Part shown: positions 1 to 9,004 of the stretch, piece after piece
How the letters are laid out: the number at the start of each line of letters is the position of its first letter
Numbering within the stretch: the first letter of the stretch is position 1
Assembly: GCF_014055025.1 (NCBI RefSeq)
Contig: NZ_CP059571.1
Span: 2,046,001 to 2,110,000 of the forward strand
Length of the DNA stretch: 64,000 nucleotides
From: Neisseria bacilliformis
GTDB lineage: Bacteria > Pseudomonadota > Gammaproteobacteria > Burkholderiales > Neisseriaceae
Direction of reading: 5' to 3'
Position numbers and translations under genes: made by a program
The notes under the pieces: model-generated
What the model was told of the DNA's origin: nothing
The model's input: only the letters and a program-made list of their open reading frames with translations
The model's database searches: none

Positions 1-732
1 CAGCGACAGTTCGGACACTTTCACTTTGCGCTCGGCGGGATTGCCGGTTTTGTCGGTGAGTTTTTCAATGCCGTTTGCACTCAAGAGGGCGATATCACCG
101 TCTTCCAGATAAGCGATGCGGCGCGTGAAGGCGATGACGGCGGAAACGTCGGAGGCGATAAAGGTTTCCTGATCTCCAAAGGCCACCAGAAGCGGGCAGC
201 CCATGCGGGCGACCACCATTTCAGACGGCCGATCCTGCGCCATCACGGCAATCGCATACGCGCCGTGAAAACGCGCGGCGGCAGCCTGAACGGCGGCAAA
301 CAGATCGCCGCCGTTTTGCGCGTATTCATGGTTGACGCTGTGGGCGATGACTTCGGTATCCGTTTGCGATTCAAAGGTATAGCCCAAGCCTTGCAGGCGT
401 TCGCGCTCGGCCTCGAAGTTTTCGATGATGCCGTTGTGCACCACCGCAATCATGCCTCCCGAAATATGCGGGTGGGCGTTGGGCTCGGTAACGCCGCCGT
501 GGGTCGCCCAGCGGGTGTGGCCGATGCCGATGTGGCCGAACACGCCTTTTTCGCGGGCGGCGTCTTCCATCAGCTGCACGCGGCCGACACGGCGCACGCG
601 CTTGATTCTGCCCTTGGCGTTGACCGCGATGCCCGAAGAGTCATAGCCCCGGTATTCGAGGCGTTTGAGGCCGTCGGTTAAAAAATCGACGACATTGTGT
701 TTGGCGCGTATTGCGCCGACGATACCGCACAT
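1..732 (-). CDS. glmS: Glutamine-fructose-6-phosphate aminotransferase, N-terminal part (cut by window edge)
   Basis: GlmS makes glucosamine-6-phosphate from fructose-6-phosphate and glutamine, the entry step to UDP-GlcNAc for peptidoglycan and LOS. The start ATG at 732 gives MCGIVGAI, so Cys2 becomes the N-terminal nucleophile of a class II glutamine amidotransferase. The family motifs [17 protein letters not shown] and VHNGIIEN follow. The 244 codons seen cover the glutaminase domain; the sugar isomerase domains lie beyond position 1. It follows glmU on the same strand after about 160 bp holding inward-facing DUS, so the two GlcNAc genes are probably co-expressed. Confidence 0.97.
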   Translation of the reverse strand, partial: MCGIVGAIRAKHNVVDFLTDGLKRLEYRGYDSSGIAVNAKGRIKRVRRVGRVQLMEDAAREKGVFGHIGIGHTRWATHGGVTEPNAHPHISGGMIAVVHNGIIENFEAERERLQGLGYTFESQTDTEVIAHSVNHEYAQNGGDLFAAVQAAAARFHGAYAIAVMAQDRPSEMVVARMGCPLLVAFGDQETFIASDVSAVIAFTRRIAYLEDGDIALLSANGIEKLTDKTGNPAERKVKVSELSL

Positions 733-894
733 AGAAGTTCCTTAGTATCAGATTGGAGCGGCTGCTCCGTTGGTAAAACCGCGCCGCTGACTTTCAGACG
801 GACGCGGGGCGAAAGGGAAACGGTTTTTCAGACGGCCTCCTGCCGCCCAAGCGCGAAAGGCCGTCTGAAAGCGCAGCTTCAACGAAGTTAAAAC

Positions 895-2262
895 CTATTT
901 CTGCTCTTTTTCGGGGCGCACCCAGCCTTCGATCACGGCCTGCCTTGCGCGGGCAAGGACGAGTTTGCCTTCGGGGCAGTCTTGGGTAATCGCGCTGCCT
1001 GCGCCGGTAGTAACGCGGTTGCCGATGGTTACGGGCGAGACGATGACGCTGTTGGAGCCGATGCGCACTTCGTCGCCGATTCGGCTGTGGTGTTTGTGCA
1101 CGCCGTCGTAGTTGGCGATGATGGTGCCTGCGCCGAAGTTGGTTTTGCTGCCGACGGTGGCGTCGCCGATGTAGGCGAGGTGGTTGGCTTTCGTACCCGC
1201 GCCGAGGGTGGCGTTTTTGACTTCGACGAAGTTGCCGATGTGCACGCCGTCGGCAAGGTTGGCGTTGGGGCGCAGGCGGGCGTAGGGGCCGATGCGGGTG
1301 TCTTGGCCGGTTTGGCAGTCTTCGAGGTGGGAGAAGGCGGAGATTTTGCTGCCTGCGCCGATTTTGGCGTTTTTGATGACGCAGTTTGCGCCGATTTCGA
1401 CGTTGTCGCCCAACTCGACTTCGCCTTCGATGACGACGTTGACATCGATCACGACATCTTGGCCGTGTTTCAGACGGCCTCTCAAATCGAAACGGGCGGG
1501 GTCGCGCAGGGTGAGGCCGGCTTTGAGCAGCTCTTGGGCTTGTTCGGCTTGGAAAATGCGCTCGAGTTCGGCAAGCTGGATTTTGTTGTTCACGCCTGCG
1601 GCAAGGTGGGAGGCGCGCACCTGCACGGGGGTAACGGCGATGCCGTCTGAAACGGCCAGCGCGATGAGGTCGGTGAGGTAATACTCGCCTTGGGCGTTGT
1701 TGCTGGAAAGGCGGCCGAGCCAGTTTTCGAGTTTGGCATTGGGCAGAACAAGAATGCCGGTGTTGGTTTCTTTCACGGCTTTTTGTTCGGGATTCGCGTC
1801 TTTTTCTTCAACGATGGCAACCACATTGCCCTCTTGGTTGCGGATGATGCGGCCGTAGCCGGTGGGGTCGGGCAATACGTCGGTGAGCAGGCCGACACCG
1901 TCGCCGGCTGCATCGAGCAGGGTTTGCAGGGTGGCGGTGTCGGTAAGGGGCACGTCGCCATAAAGCACGAGGGTGCGGCCGTTTTTGGGCAGGTGCGGCA
2001 GGGCGGTTTTGACGGCGTGGCCGGTGCCGAGCTGTTCGGTCTGCTCCGCCCAGACGACATCGCGTTTGATGGTGTTTAAGACCTGTTCTTTGCCGTGGCC
2101 GACCACAACACAGATTTGCGTGGGCTTGAGGGCGGCGGCGGTGTCGATCACGCGCGCGAGCATGGGCATGCCGCCGATTTCGTGCAGCACTTTGGGCATT
2201 TGGGAATACATGCGCGTGCCTTTGCCGGCGGCGAGGATGACGATATTGAGTTCGGGATGCAT
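895..2262 (-). CDS. glmU: Bifunctional UDP-N-acetylglucosamine pyrophosphorylase / glucosamine-1-phosphate acetyltransferase
   Basis: GlmU acetylates glucosamine-1-phosphate and then uridylates it to UDP-GlcNAc. At 455 residues it has the usual family length. The N-terminal half is a nucleotidyltransferase with LAAGKGTRM at residues 10-18 and the metal-site region YGDVPLT near residue 105. The C-terminal half is a left-handed beta helix with hexapeptide repeats and the acetyltransferase segment around [11 protein letters not shown] and IANYDG. A DUS read antisense encodes GRLK at the junction of the halves (near 1470). An AT-type DUS, ATGCCGTCTGAA, lies at 1640-1651. glmS follows. Confidence 0.98.
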   Translation of the reverse strand: MHPELNIVILAAGKGTRMYSQMPKVLHEIGGMPMLARVIDTAAALKPTQICVVVGHGKEQVLNTIKRDVVWAEQTEQLGTGHAVKTALPHLPKNGRTLVLYGDVPLTDTATLQTLLDAAGDGVGLLTDVLPDPTGYGRIIRNQEGNVVAIVEEKDANPEQKAVKETNTGILVLPNAKLENWLGRLSSNNAQGEYYLTDLIALAVSDGIAVTPVQVRASHLAAGVNNKIQLAELERIFQAEQAQELLKAGLTLRDPARFDLRGRLKHGQDVVIDVNVVIEGEVELGDNVEIGANCVIKNAKIGAGSKISAFSHLEDCQTGQDTRIGPYARLRPNANLADGVHIGNFVEVKNATLGAGTKANHLAYIGDATVGSKTNFGAGTIIANYDGVHKHHSRIGDEVRIGSNSVIVSPVTIGNRVTTGAGSAITQDCPEGKLVLARARQAVIEGWVRPEKEQK

Positions 2263-2287
2263 GGTTCGTCCTTATCGTTCGAAATAA

Positions 2288-2332
2288 GGCACAGGCCGTC
2301 TGAAAAACGCTTTTTCAGACGGCCTGTGCCGC
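2288..2332 (-). terminator. Inverted DUS pair between the lipoprotein gene and glmU
   Basis: The sequence reads caggccgtctgaaaaacg followed by its complement, giving a long perfect stem with an A/T tract on each side. It lies just downstream of the small lipoprotein gene and upstream of glmU. Paired DUS acting as intrinsic terminators are well known in Neisseria. Confidence 0.8.
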
Positions 2333-2341
2333 TGCGGCGCG

Positions 2342-2605
2342 TTACTGCGCACGGATTTTCTGCCAGTGCGTGCCGCGCACTTCGTCGTCGTTGCTTTTGC
2401 CGCCGTTTTCGGGCAGCACGGCGTGCTGTTCGGGGCGGTATTGGTTGTTGCGCATATTGCGCGAATAAGTGCCGTCCTGATAGGAAATAGCGGTGCCGTT
2501 GGGGTATTTCTGGCGCAGCGCGGTGTGGCCGCCGGCATCTTTATAGGTTTCCCACGAACAGGCGGAGAGGGCGGCAAGGGCGATGAGGGGGAGCAGGTAA
2601 CGCAT
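2342..2605 (-). CDS. Small conserved lipoprotein, function unknown
   Basis: An 87-residue protein with a lipoprotein signal: MRYLLPLIALAALSAC, so Cys16 would be the lipidated residue. The mature part is short and hydrophilic, rich in Asn, Tyr and Gln, with no domain I can name. A strong ribosome binding site (AAAGGAAAAGCC before ATG) supports the start at 2605. It sits between nlpD and glmU on the same strand and ends at an inverted DUS pair, so it is probably its own unit. It is most likely an envelope protein; I infer no function beyond that. Confidence 0.75.
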   Translation of the reverse strand: MRYLLPLIALAALSACSWETYKDAGGHTALRQKYPNGTAISYQDGTYSRNMRNNQYRPEQHAVLPENGGKSNDDEVRGTHWQKIRAQ

Positions 2606-2837
2606 GGCTTTTCCTTTTTTTGAAAACGGGATGTCGGGGAAAAAAAATCGGCGGCATTTTAGCCGATTGGGACGGGGAAAAACAGCGGCGGGCGGGCAAA
2701 CGCGCCCAGGCCGTCTGAAAGCACGGCTTCGGCGCAGCCAAAACCTGTTTCGGCGGAGGCGGTCGGCATCGGGTCGGCAAAACGGATTTCAGACGGATTT
2801 CAGACGGCCTCTACAAAATATGCGCAAGCATGGCCGG

Positions 2838-3701
2838 TTATTGCACGGGCGCAGCGGCGGAGGCGGCCTCTTCGGGCGGCATGTTCTGCATCGGCGGCGC
2901 GGCCTGAACGGCGGGTGCGGCAGGCGTACCGACCGCTGCGGGCGGCGCAGGCTGAACTGTTGGCGCGGCGGGCGGGTTGGCCGCTGCGGGCGCGCTGGCC
3001 GCAGGCACGGCGGGAAACGGCACGGGCGAAGCGGCTTTCAGCGGCGGCAGATAAGGCTCGGGGTTCACCGCCTTGCCGGAAATGCGCACCTCGAAATGCA
3101 GTTTTACCCGCTCGGCGTCGCTGCTGCCCATTGCGGCGACGGTGTCGCCGGTACGCACGGTTTGGCCTTTTTTCACCAGAATGCGCGAATTGTGGGCATA
3201 GGCGGTGATGACGCCGTTGCCGTGGGCGATCAGCACCAGATTGCCGTAGCCGCGCACGCCGTCACCCACATAGGCCACGCGCCCGCCCGCTGCCGCACGC
3301 ACGGGGTCGCCCGACTGTCCGGCAAAATCGATGCCCTTGTTGCCGCCGCCGAAACGGGCGATGACGGGGTTGGGCGTGGGCGGCGCGAAACGCAGCTTGT
3401 TGCTCGGCGCGAGCGTGCTGCCGCTGCCGCGTTCGGCGGGCTTGTGCGGCGCGGCGGCGGGGGCGTTTCTGCCGACGCGCAAACGCTGGCCGACGGCGAT
3501 TTTCGACGGGTCGCCCAGATTGTTCCATTTGGCCAGTGTGGCGGGGCTTTGGCCGAAACGCGCGGCGATGCGGTTGAGCGTGTCGCCGCGCTGCACGCGG
3601 TAGTAGCCGTCGGAAGAGGAAGGGGAAGACGAGGCGCAGGCAGCCAGCACGAGGGCGGCGGCGCAGCGCAGAAGCGGGAAGGCGGGGAAACGTGTACTCA
3701 T
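2838..3701 (-). CDS. nlpD: NlpD-like LysM / degenerate M23 (LytM) lipoprotein, amidase activator
   Basis: This envelope lipoprotein should bind peptidoglycan and switch on an AmiC-type amidase at division. I chose ATG 3701 because it puts a lipobox at LVLAAC (Cys22); an upstream in-frame ATG at 3737 would bury the signal peptide. The protein has 287 residues. A LysM domain (YYRVQRGDTLNRIAARFG) is near residues 34-76, and a LytM domain carries NKGIDFAG and RGYGNLVLIAHGNGV. The zinc ligands are missing: Asn replaces the first His and KLHFEVR replaces HxH, as in E. coli NlpD. A low-complexity Ala/Pro tail follows. Its start region is part of a duplication that reappears at 4838-5130. Confidence 0.88.
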   Translation of the reverse strand: MSTRFPAFPLLRCAAALVLAACASSSPSSSDGYYRVQRGDTLNRIAARFGQSPATLAKWNNLGDPSKIAVGQRLRVGRNAPAAAPHKPAERGSGSTLAPSNKLRFAPPTPNPVIARFGGGNKGIDFAGQSGDPVRAAAGGRVAYVGDGVRGYGNLVLIAHGNGVITAYAHNSRILVKKGQTVRTGDTVAAMGSSDAERVKLHFEVRISGKAVNPEPYLPPLKAASPVPFPAVPAASAPAAANPPAAPTVQPAPPAAVGTPAAPAVQAAPPMQNMPPEEAASAAAPVQ

Positions 3702-3975
3702 GGCGCAAAGGATAACAGATGCGGCAGCCGCCGACAAAATGCCGCCCTGCCCTGTCTTGCGCGTTTTTTTTGGCCGCGCCGCAGCCGCGCTTTCAGACCG
3801 CCTATTTTTCAGACGGCCTCCGCTTTACCTTTTTTTACCGCCTGCCGCGCCGCCTGCCGCGTTGAAATCGCCCGATGCGTCTGTATTTTGCGTGTTCTGC
3901 CGGCACAGGCCGCGGGCAGCCAAACACATCCATCCAACGAATCCAACAAACAAAGGACACCCGCTTATGCGCTAT
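3683..3975. repeat. Left copy of duplicated nlpD-fxsA intergenic segment
   Basis: About 290 bp here match 4838-5130 nearly base for base, with a few substitutions and an 8T versus 7T difference. The left copy starts within the first codons of nlpD, crosses the whole intergenic region and ends after the first three codons of fxsA (ATGCGCTAT at 3967). The two copies flank an imported two-gene module. Each intact neighbour therefore keeps a complete upstream region. Confidence 0.9.
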
Positions 3976-3982
3976 TACCGAA

Positions 3983-4032
3983 GTGCAGGCTGCTTTTTTC
4001 AAGATGGCGCATGCCGCAAAAGCAGCCTGCAC
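3983..4032 (-). terminator. Terminator built from an inverted pair of Kingella-type DUS
   Basis: TGCAGGCTGCTT at 3984-3995 and its complement AAGCAGCCTGCA at 4020-4031 form a stem just after the stop codon of the membrane protein gene. On the minus strand a run of T follows the hairpin. The 12-mer AAGCAGCCTGCA is the dialect described for some Kingella (king3DUS), not the AG-DUS used elsewhere in this window. Confidence 0.8.
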
Positions 4033-4034
4033 GT

Positions 4035-4541
4035 TCAATCTTCCCCTTCGTCTTCACGCAGTTCGCGCAACGTCTTTTTCACCCGTATGCACGCGCTGCT
4101 GTATGTGCCGCCGGCAATGGCCAAAAACAGCAATACCGCAAAAGGCAGAATCAAAAGGAACGGCACATCCTTTGCATAGAGTTTACCGGCCACCAATACC
4201 GCCGCCGCAGCCGTCAAGCCTAATAGCAATGCAGCCTTCCGTGCTTTTCTCAACACCTCTTTGGCCGTTTCGGGCGTTATCTTTTGGGGATACGGAATCA
4301 CCTCGTCCGATATATCGTTGAGTTTTGCCCAACCGTGCACCGGAATGCCCAATAAAAGAAAAAGCCAAACCGCATGTTGGCCGGCCTCCCAGCCAATCAT
4401 CCAACTGACCCAACACACCAGCAGCGAACCCCAATGCAGATACGCATAACATACCGCCATCCGCTCATACGTTTCCAGCCGCTCGCGTTCATCTTGCTTA
4501 CCAATCATGCCGTCCAACAATTTACGGTTGAATTTGTTCAT
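4035..4541 (-). CDS. Four-helix membrane protein of unknown function, paired with an XRE regulator
   Basis: A 168-residue integral membrane protein. It has a charged N-terminus, two hydrophobic segments near residues 34-52 and 57-72, a central charged stretch, and two more near 101-118 and 127-147, then an acidic tail (REDEGED). I do not recognise the family. Its ATG at 4541 overlaps the 3' end of the regulator gene by 20 bases, so the two are probably translationally coupled. Base composition is visibly lower in GC than the flanks. It lies within the imported segment, and Kingella-type DUS copies border the pair. Confidence 0.8.
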   Translation of the reverse strand: MNKFNRKLLDGMIGKQDERERLETYERMAVCYAYLHWGSLLVCWVSWMIGWEAGQHAVWLFLLLGIPVHGWAKLNDISDEVIPYPQKITPETAKEVLRKARKAALLLGLTAAAAVLVAGKLYAKDVPFLLILPFAVLLFLAIAGGTYSSACIRVKKTLRELREDEGED

Positions 4542-4731
4542 CTTCCTCTTCCCAAAAAAGCGCGTTCAAATCCGTATCCAATACTTTTGCCAAGCGGATA
4601 CACAAAGACAGGGTCGGGTTATAATCTTGATTTTCAATCATATTCACCGTCTGCCGCGAAACCTCCACCAAATCTGCCAAAGCCTGCTGCGAAAGCTGCT
4701 TTTGCTTGCGGAACTGCCGAACTCTGTTCAT
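4522..4731 (-). CDS. Small XRE-family helix-turn-helix regulator
   Basis: A 69-residue DNA-binding protein made almost entirely of one Cro/C1-type HTH domain: RQFRKQKQLSQQALADLVEV then SRQTVNMIENQDYNPTLSL. This is the short stand-alone class often found beside a small membrane protein (YozG/YgzD-like). It is the first gene of a two-gene operon with the membrane protein. Two copies of a TGTC...GACA dyad upstream, one overlapping the -35 box and one just downstream of the -10, make autorepression likely. Confidence 0.88.
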   Translation of the reverse strand: MNRVRQFRKQKQLSQQALADLVEVSRQTVNMIENQDYNPTLSLCIRLAKVLDTDLNALFWEEEDEQIQP

Positions 4732-4745
4732 GGCCTCAATAAAAA

Positions 4746-4806
4746 TGTCCTATATATCTGACATAAGTATGGCATTGCACCGTTTTCATGTCAAATATAT
4801 CGGACA
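4746..4806 (-). promoter_or_regulatory. Promoter with two dyad operators for the XRE operon
   Basis: On the minus strand TTGACA (4789-4794) is followed, after 17 bases, by CATACT (4766-4771). Two 18-bp dyads share the pattern TGTCnnATATATCnGACA: 4746-4763 downstream of the -10, and 4789-4806 covering the -35. The layout suggests that the HTH protein represses its own operon by occluding RNA polymerase. Confidence 0.75.
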
Positions 4807-4818
4807 AAATTGCTGCAA

Positions 4819-4830
4819 AAGCAGCCTGCA
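4819..4830 (+). other. Kingella-dialect DUS (AAGCAGCCTGCA)
   Basis: This is the third copy of AAGCAGCCTGCA in the module, at its right border between the operator region and the right duplicated flank. With the inverted pair at 3984-4031 it brackets the two genes, as expected if the segment entered by natural transformation from a donor using that dialect. Confidence 0.8.
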
Positions 4831-4837
4831 CTTATTA

Positions 4838-5130
4838 GCGGGAAAACGTGTACTCATGGCGCAAAAGATAACAGATGCGGCAGCCGCCGACAAAACGCCG
4901 CCCTGCCCTGCCTCGCGCGTTTTTTTGGCTGCGCCGCAGCCGCGCTTTCAGACCGCCTGTTTTTCAGACGGCCTCCGCTTTACCTTTTTTTACCGCCTGC
5001 CGCGCCGCCTGCCGCGTTGAAATCGCCCGGTGCGTCTGTATTTTGCGTGTTCTGCCGGCACAGGCCGCGGGCAGCCAAACACATCCATCCAACCAATCCA
5101 ACAAACAAAGGACACCCGCTTATGCGCTAT
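4838..5130. repeat. Right copy of duplicated nlpD-fxsA intergenic segment
   Basis: This copy matches 3683-3975. At its left end it holds the first codons of nlpD (ATG AGT ACA CGT on the minus strand, start at 4857) and then runs into the imported DNA, so it carries a truncated nlpD start. At its right end it runs into intact fxsA. Confidence 0.9.
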
Positions 5131-5616
5131 TTCGGTATCGGTTTTCTCGTTTTCGGCGCGCTCGAAATCCTCTCCCTCGTCCAAGTGGGCGCGCGCATCG
5201 GCGCGTTCGGCACGCTCGCCCTCATCATCCTCAGCGCGATGGCCGGCTCCTTCATGCTGCGCCGCTTCGGCCTTTCCGGCGTGCTCTTGGCCGCTGCGGC
5301 CGTGCGCGGCGGCGGACAGGTTTCCGCCTACCAGCTTTTATGGCCGGTGCGCTACGCCGTCGCCGCCCTGCTGCTCATCAGCCCGGGCTTCTTCTCCACC
5401 CTGCTGGCCGTGCTGCTGATGCTGCCCTTCAAAGGCGGCCGCCCCGTGGAAACCGCCGGCACGGACGGCGGCGCGGCATCGTTCGGCGGCTTTTCCCAAA
5501 CGCGGCCGCAGGAGGACGACATCATCGAAGGCGATTTTTACACCGTGGACGGCAAACAGCAGAGGCCGTCTGAAAACGGTGCGCCCCGCCGCATCGAAGA
5601 CCATCGCGGACGCTGA
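5122..5616 (+). CDS. fxsA: FxsA family membrane protein
   Basis: FxsA-family proteins are small inner membrane proteins; E. coli FxsA is linked to phage F exclusion, and its normal role is unknown. This copy has 164 residues. Its hydrophobic N-terminal half includes FGIGFLVFGALEILSLVQVG and LISPGFFSTLLAVLLMLPF, the conserved family core, followed by a hydrophilic tail. The start follows AAAGGACACCCGCTT. A DUS in the tail encodes QRPSENG. The first three codons are also present upstream in the left duplicated copy (3967). Confidence 0.88.
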   Translation: MRYFGIGFLVFGALEILSLVQVGARIGAFGTLALIILSAMAGSFMLRRFGLSGVLLAAAAVRGGGQVSAYQLLWPVRYAVAALLLISPGFFSTLLAVLLMLPFKGGRPVETAGTDGGAASFGGFSQTRPQEDDIIEGDFYTVDGKQQRPSENGAPRRIEDHRGR

Positions 5617-5728
5617 CCAAACCGCAGAGGCCGTCTGAAAAACAAATTTCAGACGGCCTGCTTTAATTTTCCCGCCGCCGCCCATACCTGCGGCGGCGTT
5701 TTCCACAGAACACAGCAAACACACCGAC

Positions 5729-6886
5729 ATGAGCAACCAAGACTACTACCAAACCCTCGGCGTATCCCGCAGCGCGGGCGACGACGAAATCAAAAAAGCC
5801 TACCGCAAACTGGCGATGAAATACCACCCCGACCGCAACCCCGGCGACAAAGCGGCCGAAGAAAAATTCAAAGACGTGCAAAAAGCCTACGACACCCTGT
5901 CGGACAAAGAAAAACGCGCCATGTACGACCAAATCGGCCACGCCGCCTTCGAGCAAGGCGCGGGTGCGGGCGGGTTCGGCGGCGGATTCGGCGGATTCGG
6001 CGGCGCGCAGGGCTTTGATTTCAGCGACATATTCAGCCAGATGTTCGGCGGCGGGGGCGGCGGCGCGCGCCAGCAGGACTACCAGGGCGCGGACTTGCAA
6101 TACGCCGTGGAAATCACTCTCGAAGAAGCCGCCCAAGGCACGCGCCGGCGCATCACCATCCCCACCCACGAAGAATGCGGCGTCTGCCACGGCAGCGGCG
6201 CGAAACCCGGCACCACCGCCTCCACCTGCGCCACCTGCCACGGCTCGGGCACCGTCCACATCCGCCAGGCCATCTTCCAAATGCAGCAAACCTGCCCCGC
6301 CTGCCACGGCAGCGGCAAAGAAATCCGCGACCCCTGCGTCAAATGTCGTGGCGAAGGCCGCGTCAAAACCGCCAAAACCGTGGAAGTGAACATCCCCGCC
6401 GGCATCGACGACGGCCAGCGCATCCGCCTCTCCGGCGAAGGCGAACCCGGCCGCAACGGCGCGCCCTCGGGCGATTTGTATGTCGTCGTCCACGTCAAAG
6501 CGCACAAAATCTTCGAACGCAACGGCCTCGACCTGCACTGCGAACTGCCCGTCAGCTTCACCGTCGCCGCACTCGGCGGCGAAGTGGAAGTGCCCACCCT
6601 CGAAGGCAAAGTCAAGCTCACCATCCCGAAAGAAACGCAAACCGGCCGCAGAATGCGCGTCAAAGGCAAAGGCATCAAATCCCTGCGTTCCAGCGCAACG
6701 GGCGACCTCTACTGCCACGTCCTCGTCGAAACCCCGGTCAACCTCACCGACCGCCAGAAAGAGCTGCTGGAAGAATTCGAAAAAATCTCCACCGGCCTCG
6801 ACCGCAGCCAAACCCCGCGCAAAAAATCGTTCTGGGACAAAGTGGAAGACAAGGTAAACGACCTGAAAAACGACTTGTTCAGCTGA
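5729..6886 (+). CDS. dnaJ: Chaperone protein DnaJ (Hsp40)
   Basis: DnaJ delivers unfolded clients to DnaK and stimulates its ATPase. The 385 residues show the full type I layout. A J domain at residues 1-70 has the HPD motif (KYHPDRNPG), and a Gly/Phe-rich linker follows ([16 protein letters not shown]). A zinc domain near 145-215 has four CxxCxGxG-type repeats ([32 protein letters not shown]). The C-terminal substrate-binding domains end DLKNDLFS. An inverted DUS pair terminates it. dnaK is not in the window. rpoH at 47.7 kb would be expected to control it, but I see no clear heat-shock promoter. Confidence 0.98.
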   Translation: MSNQDYYQTLGVSRSAGDDEIKKAYRKLAMKYHPDRNPGDKAAEEKFKDVQKAYDTLSDKEKRAMYDQIGHAAFEQGAGAGGFGGGFGGFGGAQGFDFSDIFSQMFGGGGGGARQQDYQGADLQYAVEITLEEAAQGTRRRITIPTHEECGVCHGSGAKPGTTASTCATCHGSGTVHIRQAIFQMQQTCPACHGSGKEIRDPCVKCRGEGRVKTAKTVEVNIPAGIDDGQRIRLSGEGEPGRNGAPSGDLYVVVHVKAHKIFERNGLDLHCELPVSFTVAALGGEVEVPTLEGKVKLTIPKETQTGRRMRVKGKGIKSLRSSATGDLYCHVLVETPVNLTDRQKELLEEFEKISTGLDRSQTPRKKSFWDKVEDKVNDLKNDLFS

Positions 6887-6922
6887 TTGACAAGCCGCCC
6901 GCACCGGCGGCGGATTGTTTAA

Positions 6923-6968
6923 ACAGGCCGTCTGAAAAACCGTTTTACAGGTTTTCAGACGGCCTGTT
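6923..6968 (+). terminator. Inverted DUS pair after dnaJ
   Basis: AACAGGCCGTCTGAAAAACC, a short loop, and the complementary arm form a stem of about 17 bp followed by TTTT. It lies 37 bp after the dnaJ stop codon. Confidence 0.85.
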
Positions 6969-7413
6969 TTCCATCCCGCCCATGCCTAACCAGACGCAGG
7001 GTGTGCCGCCCCAAGACAACGCACGCGGCTTATGTCGCACAACGGAATAAGGCCGTCTGAAAACCGTATTCCCACCCTACCTATTCGGTGCAGCCAAAAC
7101 CCGTTTTACAGGTTTTGGCTGCGCCGAAGCTGCGCTTTCAGACGGCCTTTTGATTGGCGGATGGCGTAGGGTGGGTCTTGACCCACCATTGCATACGCGG
7201 CAGGCGGCATTTGAAAAAAAGCCTGCAAACAGTGGGCCAAGACCCGCCCTACGATGTTCAGACGGCCTCGGCATTTCCCGCCGACCCTAACCGCCCAAAC
7301 CGCGTGCGTGGCTTGCGCCACACACCCTACCCCACGCGTCGGCAGTCTCCGCCGTTGACGTAGGGTGTGTCGCCCCAAGGCGACGCACGCGGTTTATGCC
7401 GCACAACGGAATA

Positions 7414-7455
7414 AGGCCGTCTGAAAACCGTGTTCCCACGTTTTTCAGACGGCCT
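7414..7455 (-). terminator. Inverted DUS pair after pta
   Basis: AGGCCGTCTGAAAACCGTG and its near complement form a hairpin 22 bp beyond the pta stop codon. It can act in both directions. Confidence 0.8.
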
Positions 7456-7477
7456 CTGCCGTTGTGTCAAAGCCCAC

Positions 7478-8959
7478 TTATTTCGCGCTTTGCGCGGCCT
7501 GGATGGCGGTGAGGGCGATGGTGTAGACGATGTCTTCCACCAGCGCGCCGCGCGAGAGGTCGTTCACCGGTTTGCGCAGGCCTTGCAGCATGGGGCCGAC
7601 GCTCAATACGTTGGCGTTGCGCTGCACGGCTTTGTAGGTGCAGTTGCCGGTGTTCAGGTCGGGGAAGACGAACACGGTGGCGCGGCCTGCCACGGGGCTG
7701 CCGGGGGCTTTGGATTTGGCCACGTCGGGCACGGAGGCGGCGTCGTATTGCAGCGGGCCGTCGATGGCCAGGTCGGGGCGTTTTTCCTTGGCGATGGCGG
7801 TGGCTTGGGCGACGGCGTCCACGTCGGGACCCGCGCCGGATGTGCCGGTGGAGTAGGAAATCATCGCCACGCGCGGCTCGATGCCGAAGGCTTGGGCGGA
7901 CTCGGCCGACTGGATGGCGATTTCGGCCAGCTGCTCGGGCGTGGGGTTGGGGTTGACCGCGCAGTCGCCGTACACCAGCACTTGTCCGGGCAGCAGCATG
8001 AAGAACACGCTGGACACGATGCTCGCGCCGGGGGCGGTTTTGATGAGCTGCAAGGCGGGGCGGATGGTGTTGGCGGTGGTGTGCACCGCGCCGGAAACGA
8101 GGCCGTCCGCGTCGTTTTGCGCCATCATCATGGTGCCGAGAACAACGGTGTCTTGCAGCTGTTTGCGCGCGTCTTCGGGCGTTAAGCCTTTGGATTTGCG
8201 CAACTCGCACATGGGGGCGACGTATTGTTCGACCAGCTCGGCGGGGTTGAGGATTTCCAGCGACTCGGGCAGGCTGACGCCCAAATCTTTGGCCACGGCT
8301 TCAACTTCTTGGCGCGGGGCGAGCAGCACGCAGCGGGCAAGACCTTTTTCGTGGCAGATGGCGGCGGCCTGCACGGTACGCGGTTCCGCGCCTTCGGGCA
8401 GGACAATGCGTTTGCCGGCCTTGCGGGCGGCTTCCATCATGTTGAAGCGGAACTGGGCGGGCGAGAGGCGCACGCTCTGCGGCGCGGCAAGGGCGGCGGT
8501 GTTTTGCGGCTGTCCGATGCTGCCGAGGAAGGCCAGTCCGGCGGCTGCGGCCACATCTTCGGGCGCGCCGATGACGCCGCCGAATTCGACGGCGCGTCCG
8601 GCAAACGAGGCTTTGGCCATCTGCACGCGCCCGGCGGTGGCGTGGCCGCTGCTCACGGCAAACACGACGCGGGCGTTGAACGCGCCGGCCAGTTCGTTGT
8701 TTTGGCGGCTTAAAAACAGGTATTCGTCGTTAGGCGTGATGCCGCGTACCACCAGATTTTGTTTGCCCAGCGCGGCGGCGCGGCCGATGAGCAGGTCGAA
8801 CCAGTCGTCGGCCTTGCCTGCGGCGGCAAGCTCTGCGCCTTCGGCGGCGTATTGCGCGGCGTCGAAAACGGCGGCGTCGGGAAGCTGCGCGGCGATGTTG
8901 GCGGCGGCCGCTGCGGTGTCGGCGTGCGGGCAGACGGGGAAGATGAAGATGTTGGCCAT
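7478..8959 (-). CDS. pta: Phosphate acetyltransferase
   Basis: Pta interconverts acetyl-CoA and acetyl phosphate in the acetate pathway. The start at 8959 (MANIFIFP) follows AAAGGAACAAAAAA; the open frame continues upstream in the same register only because of the high GC. The product has 493 residues. A shorter N-terminal regulatory domain is followed by the PTA_PTB catalytic domain ([20 protein letters not shown] onwards). It includes [25 protein letters not shown] and [15 protein letters not shown], all typical of the catalytic fold. It is shorter than the 714-residue E. coli enzyme but in the range of neisserial Pta. No ackA is adjacent. Confidence 0.95.
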   Translation of the reverse strand: MANIFIFPVCPHADTAAAAANIAAQLPDAAVFDAAQYAAEGAELAAAGKADDWFDLLIGRAAALGKQNLVVRGITPNDEYLFLSRQNNELAGAFNARVVFAVSSGHATAGRVQMAKASFAGRAVEFGGVIGAPEDVAAAAGLAFLGSIGQPQNTAALAAPQSVRLSPAQFRFNMMEAARKAGKRIVLPEGAEPRTVQAAAICHEKGLARCVLLAPRQEVEAVAKDLGVSLPESLEILNPAELVEQYVAPMCELRKSKGLTPEDARKQLQDTVVLGTMMMAQNDADGLVSGAVHTTANTIRPALQLIKTAPGASIVSSVFFMLLPGQVLVYGDCAVNPNPTPEQLAEIAIQSAESAQAFGIEPRVAMISYSTGTSGAGPDVDAVAQATAIAKEKRPDLAIDGPLQYDAASVPDVAKSKAPGSPVAGRATVFVFPDLNTGNCTYKAVQRNANVLSVGPMLQGLRKPVNDLSRGALVEDIVYTIALTAIQAAQSAK

Positions 8960-9004
8960 TTTTTTGTTCCTTTCGATGGACTGTTTGGCGGTTGCAAAAA
9001 GGTT

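Larger units (their letters stand above)
6887..7477. repeat. Spacer between dnaJ and pta filled with repeats
   Basis: No gene is seen. In order it holds the dnaJ DUS terminator; a decayed REP (6994-7027); a DUS-linked hairpin containing GGTTTTGGCTGCGCCGAAGC (7088-7147); and an inverted pair of the GTAGGGTGGGTC type (7166-7187 and 7232-7252). Two REP copies pointing apart follow, CTAC-ended at 7299-7330 and GTAG-started at 7360-7393, and then the pta DUS terminator at 7414-7455. Confidence 0.8.

Noticed and set aside
2838-3701. Loss of zinc ligands in the LytM domain as evidence of gene decay
   Set aside because: The same substitutions occur in functional NlpD of E. coli, where the domain activates amidases and is not a peptidase.
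2604-4223. Long plus-strand open frame of 539 codons opposite nlpD
   Set aside because: It is antisense to nlpD, is Arg/Gly-rich, runs through DUS hairpins and the duplicated segment, and has no recognisable domain. High GC makes such shadow frames common.
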